NCBI GenBank assembly: GCA_023415575.1
Contig: JAEZKF010000049.1
Coordinates: 20,604-84,603, forward strand
Length of the DNA: 64,000 bases
Direction: 5' to 3'
Source: Bacillota bacterium
GTDB lineage: Bacteria > Bacillota > Clostridia > Oscillospirales > Ruminococcaceae
Part shown: positions 27,392 through 36,412 of the stretch, piece by piece
How the letters are laid out: each line of letters begins with the position of its first letter
Numbering within the stretch: the stretch's first letter is position 1
Position numbers and translations under genes: made by a program
Notes under the pieces: model-generated
Seen by the model: the letters and a program-made list of their open reading frames with translations, nothing else
Database searches by the model: none
What the model was told of the DNA's origin: nothing

Positions 27392-27730
27392 TCAGCCGGG
27401 AGGCCATGCAAGTGAGCGGCCGGCCAAGACATGAAAATGCATATGCGCAACGCTCTGGCCGCCGTCCTCGCCGACGTTGGTTACGACGCGGTAGCCGTTT
27501 TTGAGGTCAAGTTTCTTTGCGATAGAAGCAATCACCTCAAAGATGTGGGCGACAATCGCGCTGTTTTGCTCGGTAATATCGCTAGCCGAGGCAATGTGTT
27601 CCTTGGGGATGACGAGAAAATGCACCGGCGCCTTGGGGTCGATGTCGTAAAACGCGAGCACCCGCTCATCCTCGTACAGCTTGTTCGACGGAATCTGACC
27701 CGCCGCAATCTTGCAGAAAATGCAGTCCAT
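27392..27730 (-). CDS. HIT family nucleotide-binding hydrolase (HinT-like)
   Basis: 112 residues. It starts MDCIFCKIAAGQIPS and has the histidine triad HMHFHVLAGR near residue 96, with a conserved NVGEDGGQSV loop before it. HinT proteins hydrolyse purine nucleoside phosphoramidates and aminoacyl-adenylates, which fits its position 25 bases behind alaS. AGGGAGAG supports the ATG. Confidence 0.95.
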   Translation of the reverse strand: MDCIFCKIAAGQIPSNKLYEDERVLAFYDIDPKAPVHFLVIPKEHIASASDITEQNSAIVAHIFEVIASIAKKLDLKNGYRVVTNVGEDGGQSVAHMHFHVLAGRSLAWPPG

Positions 27731-27755
27731 TGTGCTTTCTCTCCCTTATTTAATA

Positions 27756-30398
27756 CTATTTGCCCAGCGCAGACCGGATGATACCCTCTGCCGCGCTGAG
27801 TGCGTCTGCCAGTTTTGCGTTGTCCTTCACGCCTGCCATCGCACTGTCGGGACGTCCGCCGCCCGAACCGCCTGCAATAGCTGCAATCTCCTTAATGAGC
27901 TTGCCGGCATGAAGTCCTTTTTTGACCGCCTCGCTGCCAAGTGCAACCAGTAGGCTGCCCTTGCCGTCGGCGATGTTTGCAATAACCGCAACTGCGTTTG
28001 CATCTTTTTCCTTTATTTTATCACACAAGGCGCGCAGGGTGTCAACCTTTGTGTCCGCAAGCTCGGCGGTAATGAGTTTGATACCAGCCACCTCGCGGGC
28101 ATTCTCGGCAATGCGCTCAAGCTGGGAGGACGCAATGCGCGACGCAAGGGCTTCCAGCTCCTTGTCCTTCTCGCGCAGCTCGTTCATCACAGAGGCTGCA
28201 CGGGTTACGACCTCGGATACCGACGCCGCCTTGAGGTTTGCAGCACACGCATTGAGGGTCTCGTTAAGTTCGTCAAACAGGGCAAGCACGCCCTCACCGG
28301 TTGTTCCCTCGATGCGGCGGATACCGGCTGCTACAGAACCCTCGGAGATAATCTTAAACAGGCCGAGCTTTGCGGTGTTGTCCACGTGGGTACCGCCGCA
28401 GAACTCGGTGGAGAAGCCCTGAGCCTCAACAACGCGCACCCGCTCGCCGTACTTTTCACCAAACAGTGCGATAGCGCCGCGCTGCTTTGCCTCGTCGATG
28501 CCCATCTCCTCGGTGGTAACAGGCAGGGCAGCGAGGATCTTTTCGTTGACAAGACGCTCGGTGGCGGCAATCTCCTCGGCGGTCATCGCGCCGAAGTGGG
28601 AGAAGTCAAAGCGCACGCGGTCGGGGGTAACCAAAGAGCCTGCCTGATGGACATGGTCGCCCAGCACACTGCGAAGGGCCGCCTGCAGAAGGTGGGCCGA
28701 GGTGTGGTTGCGCATGATCGACTTGCGGCGGAGCACGTCAATCTCAGCTGTGACGACATCATCGGTTGAGAAGGTACCGGCTTCCACCGTAACGGAGTGC
28801 AGGAACTGGCCGGCAGCAGTCTTCTTGCAGCCTGTCACGGCAAGGCGGCCGCCGTCCTTGACGATAACTCCTGTGTCGGCAACCTGTCCGCCGCTCTCGG
28901 CGTAGAACGGGGTTTTATCCAGCACAACGAGTACCTCGTCGCCCTGAACCGCACTTCCTGCAAGCTCGTTGTTCTTTACAATGGCAAGAATCTTTGCCGT
29001 GGCTGTATAATCGGTGTAGCCCACAAACTTAGTCTCGGGCAGGTCGAGGTCGCCGAGTGCATCGCTTTCCCAAGCAACGCCGCCGGACTTCTTGCGGTCT
29101 TCTCTTGCGCGCTGCTTCTGCTCGTTCATCAGGCGCTCAAACTCCGCCTCGTCTACTGTAAGGCCGTTTTCCTCTACAATCTCGCGGGTGAGGTCAATCG
29201 GGAAGCCGAAGGTATCATACAAACGGAAAGCCTCGGCGCCGTCAAACGTCTTGCTGCCGCTCTTTACTGCAGCCTGTACGAGATCGCTAAGCAGCTCCAT
29301 GCCCTGGTCGATGGTGCGGGCAAACCGCTCCTCCTCCACACGGATGTGCTTTTTGATATAGTCCGCCTTTTCCGCAAGCTCTGGATAGGCGTTCTTGTTC
29401 TCGTTTATTACGGTGTCGCACACCTTGTACAGGAAGGGCTCGTTGATGCCGATGAGTCTGCCGTGGCGTGCGGCGCGGCGCAGCAGACGGCGCAGAACAT
29501 AGCCGCGTCCCTCGTTTGAGGGGATAACGCCGTCACCTACCATAAAGCATGTGCTGCGGATATGGTCGGTAATCACGCGCAGAGAAACATCGGTTTTTGC
29601 GTTCTCGCCGTAGCGAACGTGAGCGATGTCGCTGACATGCTTCATGATGTTCTGAACCGTGTCAACCTCAAACAGGTTGTCCACTCCCTGCATCACGCAG
29701 GCTAAACGCTCAAGGCCCATGCCGGTGTCGATGTTGGGATGCTCAAGGCGGGCATAGTTGCCCTTGCCGTCGCTGTCAAACTGGGTGAACACAAGGTTCC
29801 ACACCTCGACAAAGCGGTCGCAGTCGCAGCCTACCGCGCAATCGGGGCTGCCGCAGCCCTTTTCGGGCCCGCGGTCAAAGTAGATTTCAGAGCAGGGGCC
29901 GCAGGGGCCGGTGCCGTGCTCCCAGAAGTTATCCGCCTTGCCCAGACGAACCATATGGCTTTCGGGCACGCCGATTTCCTTGGTCCAGATATCGTATGCC
30001 TCATCGTCCTGCTCATAAACCGAGCAGTACAGCTTTTCTTCGGGGATCTCGAGTACCTTGGTGAAGTACTCCCACGCCCAGGAGATTGCCTCGCGCTTAA
30101 AGTAATCGCCAAAGGAGAAGTTTCCGAGCATCTCAAAGTAGGTGCCGTGGCGGGCCGTTTTGCCCACGCGCTCAATATCGGGGGTACGGATGCACTTCTG
30201 GCAGGTGGTTACCCGCTTGTTGGGGGGTGTTTCCTGCCCAAGGAAGTATTTTTTGAGCGGTGCCATGCCGGAATTAATAAGCAGCAGGCTCTTATCGTTG
30301 TTGGGGATAAGGGATGCGCTCGCAAGGCGCGTGTGTCCTTTGCTCTCGAAGAAGGACAGATACGACTCGCGCAGCTGGTTTAATCCTTGCCATTGCAT
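27756..30398 (-). CDS. alaS: Alanyl-tRNA synthetase
   Basis: 880 residues with all AlaRS parts: a class II catalytic core (NDKSLLLINSGMAPLKKYFLG region, shortened), the ISWAWEYFT helix, the editing domain with HTSAHLLQAALR and the Zn-binding CGGTHV, and a C-terminal coiled-coil and C-Ala domain. It charges tRNA-Ala and edits mischarged Ser/Gly. The ATG at 30398 gives MQWQGLNQLRESYLSFF; an in-frame TTG at 30416 overlaps the GGAGG site and is rejected. A T-box leader precedes it; hinT follows. Confidence 0.98.
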   Translation of the reverse strand: MQWQGLNQLRESYLSFFESKGHTRLASASLIPNNDKSLLLINSGMAPLKKYFLGQETPPNKRVTTCQKCIRTPDIERVGKTARHGTYFEMLGNFSFGDYFKREAISWAWEYFTKVLEIPEEKLYCSVYEQDDEAYDIWTKEIGVPESHMVRLGKADNFWEHGTGPCGPCSEIYFDRGPEKGCGSPDCAVGCDCDRFVEVWNLVFTQFDSDGKGNYARLEHPNIDTGMGLERLACVMQGVDNLFEVDTVQNIMKHVSDIAHVRYGENAKTDVSLRVITDHIRSTCFMVGDGVIPSNEGRGYVLRRLLRRAARHGRLIGINEPFLYKVCDTVINENKNAYPELAEKADYIKKHIRVEEERFARTIDQGMELLSDLVQAAVKSGSKTFDGAEAFRLYDTFGFPIDLTREIVEENGLTVDEAEFERLMNEQKQRAREDRKKSGGVAWESDALGDLDLPETKFVGYTDYTATAKILAIVKNNELAGSAVQGDEVLVVLDKTPFYAESGGQVADTGVIVKDGGRLAVTGCKKTAAGQFLHSVTVEAGTFSTDDVVTAEIDVLRRKSIMRNHTSAHLLQAALRSVLGDHVHQAGSLVTPDRVRFDFSHFGAMTAEEIAATERLVNEKILAALPVTTEEMGIDEAKQRGAIALFGEKYGERVRVVEAQGFSTEFCGGTHVDNTAKLGLFKIISEGSVAAGIRRIEGTTGEGVLALFDELNETLNACAANLKAASVSEVVTRAASVMNELREKDKELEALASRIASSQLERIAENAREVAGIKLITAELADTKVDTLRALCDKIKEKDANAVAVIANIADGKGSLLVALGSEAVKKGLHAGKLIKEIAAIAGGSGGGRPDSAMAGVKDNAKLADALSAAEGIIRSALGK

Positions 30399-30529
30399 GT
30401 TGTTTAAATCCTCCAAATCCTAATGGTTTTGTCATTTGCGCCAATCCGGCGAAAGAGTCTCACCACGTCGGTGAATATTTCCGTTATGCAGTAGTAAATG
30501 GAATTTTGTGTAAGAACAAAAATATAAAA

Positions 30530-30792
30530 AGCCTCCATCCCAAAACCGGGACGAAAGCTTACTCTCCGTGGTACCACCCTGCTTGCAGAGAATGATCTCT
30601 GCCACTTGTGTCCGCCGTAACGCAGCGGCTACGCCGCAGTCATCCTGCGGGGCTCAGGGACGGCAGCAGGGCAATGTCACCGGCAAAACTTTCAGCAGTA
30701 CACCCCCGGGTAATAGGAGCGCTGTTTTGCTCTCTTTACGGCGCCTTGGTTTGCCGAGCTTTTCCCATCATCACCATAATACCGTTATTCCA
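30530..30792 (-). promoter_or_regulatory. T-box riboswitch controlling alaS
   Basis: On the minus strand the T-box core GGGTGGTACC occupies 30579-30570 and is preceded by about 200 bases of structured leader. It is followed by a terminator-like hairpin (CGTCCC pairing with GGGATG, about 30530-30556) ending in a T-rich run. Uncharged tRNA-Ala would stabilise the antiterminator. The specifier codon was not located with certainty. About 130 bases of untranslated sequence separate it from the alaS start. Confidence 0.9.
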
Positions 30793-30798
30793 TCCAAC

Positions 30799-30827
30799 AT
30801 TATATAGCGACAGGGGGGAAATGTCAA
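30799..30827 (-). promoter_or_regulatory. Promoter of the alaS T-box leader
   Basis: Read on the minus strand: TTGACA (30827-30822), 17 bases, TATAAT (30804-30799). Perfect consensus boxes and spacing. Confidence 0.92.
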
Positions 30828-30830
30828 TCG

Positions 30831-31396
30831 GTTGCATCCATTCCCCCGCGGTGTTTTTGCTGCTGATTGCTTGGATGAAACAGTATATATTCTGCCCACA
30901 ACCGCGAACCCCTATTATGACAGATGGTTGCAAAGTCCTCAAAGCCAGACTGCCGAGCCAGTACCGTGTGAATGCTCTGTTTTCTTTTCATGCGGGCTGT
31001 TCATTACAAATTGTATATTATATCGACACAATTACGCTATTTGCGCTTTTTCTCTTATACAAACGCTGTTTGAGCAGAAAAAGGGGACTTTATACGGTTT
31101 AATCCGCAGAATGGAGCGTTCCCGCTCCCCTATCGCAGTACTACAAGCTGTATATTTCGACACAGTTATAAGCATTATGATCATCTCAATGAGGAAGTCG
31201 GCAGGGTGATTACTGTCTAATGGGTTAAAAGTCTCACCCGTGGTATGACGGATATGCGCTCCTTTCGCTATATGGTCTATGGCATTTGACAGAAAAGCCC
31301 GCCGACTTTGTAACCATTTATCGCCCAAAGCGTCATAAAACGATACAAATAGTATATTGGCGCGCATAATATACGTTTATCCTCTTGATTATCAAT
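30831..31396. other. 566-base intergenic region with no supported gene
   Basis: The region lies between the PBP gene stop and the alaS promoter. Short open frames exist on both strands, but none has a ribosome binding site, family resemblance or neighbouring logic. On the minus strand a small hairpin GGAGCG-GGAA-CGCTCC lies near 31112-31127, without a T-run. I cannot assign a function; an unrecognised small RNA is possible. Confidence 0.5.
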
Positions 31397-33043
31397 CTAT
31401 TGCTCCGCTCTTCTGGCTTCAAGGTTTTCGATGCGGTCGGCAATCTCGCGGAAAACCGGGGCTGACCAGTCACCGCCAGAATCCATGCCTTCGTTAAGGA
31501 CAACCACAACGTACTTTGGATTGTCTGCGGGGAAAAATCCCGAAAACCAGGCGTGTACAATCTCCTCGTCATTTTCATCGTAGATGCCGGTCTGGGCCGA
31601 CCCGGTCTTGCCCCCCGCCCCGCCCTTGGTCGGCTTTGCCTTTTTGCCGCTGCCCGTGTTTACGACGTTTATCATCAGCTGCCTGATGGTGTCGGCGTTT
31701 GCGCTTGACAGCATACGGTAGGATGGCGACGGCTCATAAGGGGATGCGATTTCCTGCCCTGCTTTATCCGAGATTCCCTCAACTAGTGTTGGAGTAACCA
31801 GCGTGCCTCCGTTTGCAAACACACAAATCATGCGCGCGATCTGGATGGGTGTTGCGGTGAGCTCCCCCTGCCCGAATGCAAAGTTTGCAAGAACTGCGTT
31901 GTTACGCAGGCTCTCCATGTCGGGAAGGTTGCCCGCCGCACTGCGGGTGACCTCTGTTAAGTTGTTTGCCTTGCCAAAGCCGAACCGAACCGCCATCTCG
32001 TACAGTTTGTCGTAGCCGGTCTGCATGGCTAGGTTGATGAAATACGGGTTGCAGGACCGCTGCATGGCCTCGTCAAGACCTATCTCGCCGTGGCCCGCCC
32101 GGTTATGGCAGTAGAACTTGATACCGTTTACCTCTATGCTGCCGGTGCAGGTATAGGTGTAGTCCAGCGGGATGTCCTTTTCAAGTGCTGCCGCCACACC
32201 CGACAGCTTGAAGGTCGAGCCGACGTTATAAGCCGAAAAGCACCGGTTTACCAGCGGGGAATCAGAGTCGTCAAGGCTTGCAGCAACGTTGTTGGGGTCA
32301 AAGGCCGGAAAGGATGCCGCCGCGCGAATCTTCCCGGTAGCGGCCTCCATCACCAATACGGCGCCTTTTTTAATCAGCCGCGCCCCCTCCTGCTCAGCAA
32401 TCTGCTGAATATCCGAATCAATGGTCAGCACAACGCCCTCGCGGTTGTTGTAGTTGGTGCGCGTAATCTCGGGCGAGACATTGGTAAGCGGGCGGCGCAG
32501 GGCATCCACCGCATAGGTAACGGTCAACTTACCGCTGTTTGCCGCAAGCAGGGCGTCATATGCCTTCTCGATGCCGTATACACCCGCTCCTTCCCCATCT
32601 AAGTGGCCGATGACATGGACGGCGGGCTGATTTTCCGAGTAACGTTGTTTTACTGTAAACACGTTGATTCCCTGCGCATAGATGTAGGGGGAGTCAAACT
32701 CATACAAGAACGGCCTTCCGCCGTCGAACAGCTTTAAGAGCTTCTCTCGCTCACCGTATGGTACAGATTGCATGAGCGCCTGCGCGGCCTCATCGCAGGG
32801 CAGAACACTGAGCACATACTGCTCGGTGCTGTTGACGAGGGGTTTAAAGTTGCAGTCATATATCATACCGCGGCTTTGGTCAACCGTCAGGGTATAGGAG
32901 CTTTGGTTTTTGGCAACCGTCTGCAAGTCCTCACCCGTTGCTACCAAAAAGATGCGCAGAAACAAGGCCGAAAGCCCAAGTATGAGGAAGCAAAACAGCG
33001 TAAGCGCTCGCCTTTGCGACCTTGACATGGTAAACTCATTCAT
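31397..33043 (-). CDS. Class B penicillin-binding protein (peptidoglycan transpeptidase)
   Basis: 548 residues from the ATG at 33043. A membrane anchor lies at about 12-32 (ALTLFCFLILGLSALFLRI), then a PBP dimerisation domain, then the transpeptidase with STFKL (active Ser), SCN and KTGSAQTG in order. It crosslinks peptidoglycan outside the membrane. The type resembles PbpA/SpoVD-like proteins; no PASTA domain is seen. The start is unusual: the T-run of the preceding terminator ends on the base before the ATG, so the ribosome binding site GGGGTG lies inside the terminator stem. An ATG 15 bases on is an alternative. Confidence 0.9.
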   Translation of the reverse strand: MNEFTMSRSQRRALTLFCFLILGLSALFLRIFLVATGEDLQTVAKNQSSYTLTVDQSRGMIYDCNFKPLVNSTEQYVLSVLPCDEAAQALMQSVPYGEREKLLKLFDGGRPFLYEFDSPYIYAQGINVFTVKQRYSENQPAVHVIGHLDGEGAGVYGIEKAYDALLAANSGKLTVTYAVDALRRPLTNVSPEITRTNYNNREGVVLTIDSDIQQIAEQEGARLIKKGAVLVMEAATGKIRAAASFPAFDPNNVAASLDDSDSPLVNRCFSAYNVGSTFKLSGVAAALEKDIPLDYTYTCTGSIEVNGIKFYCHNRAGHGEIGLDEAMQRSCNPYFINLAMQTGYDKLYEMAVRFGFGKANNLTEVTRSAAGNLPDMESLRNNAVLANFAFGQGELTATPIQIARMICVFANGGTLVTPTLVEGISDKAGQEIASPYEPSPSYRMLSSANADTIRQLMINVVNTGSGKKAKPTKGGAGGKTGSAQTGIYDENDEEIVHAWFSGFFPADNPKYVVVVLNEGMDSGGDWSAPVFREIADRIENLEARRAEQ

Positions 33044-33049
33044 AAAAAG

Positions 33050-33088
33050 ACACCCCGCAATAAGGTTTGTGTCCTTATTATGGGGTGT
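33050..33088. terminator. Terminator at the end of the purine operon, touching the PBP start
   Basis: A 16-bp stem with one mismatch (33050-33065 with 33073-33088, seven-base loop). On the minus strand the T-run 33048-33044 abuts the ATG at 33043. T residues on the other side also allow plus-strand termination. Confidence 0.85.
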
Positions 33089-33148
33089 TTTTACTTGGGT
33101 CATTCGGTTTTTGGAAACTCGGGGTTTTATCCCTTACAGAGCTTTGTG

Positions 33149-34411
33149 TTAATGCTTGCCGATGTCGGTGCGGTAGTGGGCGCCTTCAAAATGAATCTTG
33201 CCCACCGCTTCATAAGCCCTTTTAAGAGCCGATGACAAGTCCTTTGCCTTTGCAGTCACGTTGAGCACTCTCCCGCCCGCGGTGTAGTAGCGCTCGTCGT
33301 CGTAGCGGGTTCCGGCGTGGTAGATCGTAACACCCGGCAGCGCTTCGGCATCCTCAAGGCCGGTAATCTCCTTGCCTGTCTCGTATTTTGTCGGGTATCC
33401 GCCCGATGCCATGACAACACAGGCCGCAGCGCCCTGCTCCCACTCGATGTCAATCTCATTAAGGCGACCGTCCGCCACCGCTTCAAATACGGTGAGCAGG
33501 TTGGTTTTAAGAAGCTGCAACACCACCTGAGCCTCGGGGTCGCCGAAGCGGCAGTTGTATTCGATGACATACGGCCCCTTGGCAGTCAGCATAAGGCCGA
33601 AGTAGAGGCAGCCCTTAAAGGGTGCGCCCTCCTGCTGCATGGCACGGATGGTGGGAAGAAAGATGGTGTCCATGCACACCTTTGCAATCTCGGGTGTGTA
33701 ATGGGGGTTTGGCGCAATCGTGCCCATACCGCCCGTATTGGGCCCCTTATCGTTGTCATAAACCCGCTTGTGGTCCATGGAGGATACCATCGGCTTGATG
33801 GTCTTTCCGTCTGTAAAGGCAAGCACCGTTACTTCAGGGCCCTGCAAAAACTCCTCGATTACCACACGACTGCCGCTTTGACCAAACCGCCCGCCGTCAA
33901 TCATATCCTTAATGGCAGCCTCGGCCTCGTCAAGGTTCTGGGCGATGATAACGCCCTTGCCCAAGGCAAGGCCATCCGCCTTGATGACGATGGGATAGGT
34001 GTTCTGCGCCTTGACATAGGCAATCGCATCCGCAGAGTTGTCAAACACCTCATACGCGGCGGTGGGGATGCCGTACTTCTTCATGAGGTTTTTGGAAAAT
34101 ATCTTGCTGCCCTCAATCTGTGCCGCCTTTTTAGAAGGCCCGAAGCATTTGATACCTAAGTCCTCCAGCACATCGGTCATGCCGAGCACCAGCGGGTCGT
34201 CGGGGGTGACTACCGCAAAGTCAATCTCATGCTGTTGGGCAAAGGCCGCAATCATGTCAACATCGGTTGCCTTGATGTTCACGCACTCGGCATATGCGCT
34301 GATGCCGCCGTTGCCCGGTGTGCAATACAGGCGTTTGATACGCTTATCTTCAATGAGTTTGCTGATTACGACGTGCTCTCTGCCGCCGCCGCCAATCACG
34401 AGTACGTTCAT
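33149..34411 (-). CDS. purD: Phosphoribosylamine-glycine ligase (GAR synthetase)
   Basis: 420 residues, an ATP-grasp enzyme: MNVLVIGGGGREHVV at the start, KADGLALGKGV in the ATP-binding lid, then GGMGTIAPNPHYTPE and the metal-binding ENCRFGDPEAQ-like segment (here EYNCRFGDPEAQ). It makes glycinamide ribonucleotide, step 2 of purine synthesis. Last gene of the pur operon, followed by a terminator. Confidence 0.97.
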   Translation of the reverse strand: MNVLVIGGGGREHVVISKLIEDKRIKRLYCTPGNGGISAYAECVNIKATDVDMIAAFAQQHEIDFAVVTPDDPLVLGMTDVLEDLGIKCFGPSKKAAQIEGSKIFSKNLMKKYGIPTAAYEVFDNSADAIAYVKAQNTYPIVIKADGLALGKGVIIAQNLDEAEAAIKDMIDGGRFGQSGSRVVIEEFLQGPEVTVLAFTDGKTIKPMVSSMDHKRVYDNDKGPNTGGMGTIAPNPHYTPEIAKVCMDTIFLPTIRAMQQEGAPFKGCLYFGLMLTAKGPYVIEYNCRFGDPEAQVVLQLLKTNLLTVFEAVADGRLNEIDIEWEQGAAACVVMASGGYPTKYETGKEITGLEDAEALPGVTIYHAGTRYDDERYYTAGGRVLNVTAKAKDLSSALKRAYEAVGKIHFEGAHYRTDIGKH

Positions 34412-34473
34412 AGTTAGTCAAGTCCTTTCCAAAATTGTGCCCGCCATATGGCAGACACATGAGCCGAAAGCTA

Positions 34474-35658
34474 TCAATGGTGGAAGAGGCGAATGCCTGT
34501 AAAGGCCATCACCATGCCATAGCGGTCGCACGCCTCGATGACGTTGTCGTCGCGGATAGACCCACCCGGCTGTGCGATGTAGCAAACACCGCTCTTATGC
34601 GCGCGCTCGATGTTATCCCCAAATGGGAAGAAAGCATCGCTGCCGAGCGAAACGCCCGTCACCTTATCAAGCCATTCACGCTTTTCGGCAAGGGTGAGGC
34701 GGTCGGGTCTTTGTGCAAAGATGTTCTGCCATCTGCCGTCCGCCAGCACGTCGTCGCACTCCTCCGAGATGTAAACGTCGATTGCATTGTCGCGGTTTGC
34801 GCGGCCAAGCCCCTCGACGAACTTCAAATCAAGCACCTTCGGATGAGTGCGCAAGAACCAGTTGTCCGCCTTGGAACCGGCAAGACGGGTGCAGTGGATG
34901 CGCGACTGCTGACCGGCGCCGATGCCGATGGCCTGTCCGTCGTATGCGTAGCACACGGAGTTAGACTGGGTGTATTTTAAGGTAATCAGTGCAATAATCA
35001 AATCACGCTTTGCGCTCTCGGGCAGGGTTTTATTCTGGGTGACGATGTTCGATAGCAAATCTTCGTTGATAGAGAGGTCGTTTCTGCCCTGCTCAAAGGT
35101 AATGCCAAACACCTGCTTGTGCTCGATGGGGGCAGGGACATAGTCTGGGTCTATCTGCACGATGTTGTAGGTTCCCTTGCGCTTACTCTTGAGGATTTCA
35201 AGCGCTTCGGGCTCGTATCCGGGGGCAATGATGCCGTCGGATACCTCTTTTGCAATCAGGCGGGCAGTGGGTACATCACACACATCCGAAAGGGCGATGA
35301 AATCGCCAAACGACGACATACGGTCGGCACCTCTTGCGCGGGCATAGGCGCATGCAAGCGGCGAAAGCTCGATGTCGTCATCCACAAAGTAGATCTTGCG
35401 CAGAAGGTCTGTAAGAGGCACGCCTACCGCGGCGCCCGCAGGGCTGACATGCTTAAAGCTGGTTGCGGCAGGCAGCCCCGTTGCCGCCTTGAGCTCCTTA
35501 ACAAGCTGCCAGCCGTTAAAGGCGTCAAGCAGGTTGATGTAGCCCGGCCTTCCGCACAGCACCTCGATGGGCAGGGGTTGCGCGTCGTCGATGAAGATGC
35601 GCGCGGGCTTCTGGTTCGGGTTGCAGCCGTATTTCAATTCAATCTGAGTTGCAGACAT
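34474..35658 (-). CDS. purH: AICAR formyltransferase, stand-alone (PurH C-terminal activity only)
   Basis: 394 residues matching only the AICAR transformylase part of bifunctional PurH: IELKYGCNPNQKPARIF at the start, then AATSFKHVSPAGAAVG near 67 with the catalytic Lys-His pair and, near the end, SDAFFPFGDNIERAHKSGV and QPGGSIRDDNVIE. The N-terminal IMP cyclohydrolase (MGS-like) domain is absent. It transfers a formyl group to AICAR. The missing ring-closing step is supplied by the gene just upstream (PurO-like). GGCGGGACAA precedes the ATG. Confidence 0.93.
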   Translation of the reverse strand: MSATQIELKYGCNPNQKPARIFIDDAQPLPIEVLCGRPGYINLLDAFNGWQLVKELKAATGLPAATSFKHVSPAGAAVGVPLTDLLRKIYFVDDDIELSPLACAYARARGADRMSSFGDFIALSDVCDVPTARLIAKEVSDGIIAPGYEPEALEILKSKRKGTYNIVQIDPDYVPAPIEHKQVFGITFEQGRNDLSINEDLLSNIVTQNKTLPESAKRDLIIALITLKYTQSNSVCYAYDGQAIGIGAGQQSRIHCTRLAGSKADNWFLRTHPKVLDLKFVEGLGRANRDNAIDVYISEECDDVLADGRWQNIFAQRPDRLTLAEKREWLDKVTGVSLGSDAFFPFGDNIERAHKSGVCYIAQPGGSIRDDNVIEACDRYGMVMAFTGIRLFHH

Positions 35659-35678
35659 GGGGGTTGTCCCGCCTTTCG

Positions 35679-36392
35679 TTATTGATTCTTATTGACAATG
35701 CGTGTTTGCACCTCACCCGTGGTAAGGGAGATATACCGTACAAACAGCGAAACCTTGTTATCCTCATTTAGGCTGTTCCACAAAAGATTCGTAAATTCGT
35801 CGATGGTACCGGACAAAGCGACGCGCTTAGGCTCCCCTTCAAAGGAGGGGATGGGGTCGCCGTCACACCGGTAGGTGTGAATAAGCCTTCCCTCACCCGC
35901 TACCGGCTGGGCGTACTCAAAGAAGAACCGCTCGGCGGATGCCGGGTTGTGGTCGTTGCTCTTTAAAATAGACAGCTTGTACGAAAAGTCGCCGTCGCGG
36001 CACTCTACAACACCCGAGATGCGGGGGGTAAAGTTCGGGGCATCCGGCTCAAAGGTGCGGGTGCGCAGGGCCTCCTCAAAGCTTTTGCCGCTCTGCAGAT
36101 ACTCATAGATGGTGTCGGTCTGGTCGCCGTTTGTCACAATCGTGGTGTTGCCCAGAACGCGAACCGGCGCATAGATAATGAGCGAGGGGTCGCTGAGCTT
36201 GCTCTCGTCAAACGCCTGAGTGCGGATTCCGCCGTCGCACTCCACAAACACGCGGTTGCGGCTGTTCTCGCTGCGCCCCATGATAAAGTAGGCGATAACG
36301 GCATCTTTACCATCGCCGCTCTTGCCGATAACTATTCCCCTTCCGGGGTATTGGTTAGAGCTTAGCTCCTTTGCAATATCAAGGTTAGGCAT
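35679..36392 (-). CDS. purO: IMP cyclohydrolase, PurO-like
   Basis: 237 residues resembling the archaeal-type IMP cyclohydrolase family (PF07826 type): NQYPGRGIVIGKSGDGK near 12-28, FIMGRSENSRNR near 37-48 and PRISGVVE with a following KLSILKS segment near 145-165. It closes the purine ring of FAICAR to give IMP. The position directly before the stand-alone AICAR formyltransferase, with a 20-base gap and the same strand, strongly supports the call. GGAGAAAACCC precedes the ATG. Confidence 0.88.
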   Translation of the reverse strand: MPNLDIAKELSSNQYPGRGIVIGKSGDGKDAVIAYFIMGRSENSRNRVFVECDGGIRTQAFDESKLSDPSLIIYAPVRVLGNTTIVTNGDQTDTIYEYLQSGKSFEEALRTRTFEPDAPNFTPRISGVVECRDGDFSYKLSILKSNDHNPASAERFFFEYAQPVAGEGRLIHTYRCDGDPIPSFEGEPKRVALSGTIDEFTNLLWNSLNEDNKVSLFVRYISLTTGEVQTRIVNKNQ

Positions 36393-36412
36393 GGGTTTTC
36401 TCCTTTATGTGA

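Noticed and set aside
31032..31367. Minus-strand open frame in the gap before the alaS T-box
   Set aside because: No ribosome binding site, no family resemblance, composition like non-coding sequence; opposite-strand frames of similar size are also open.
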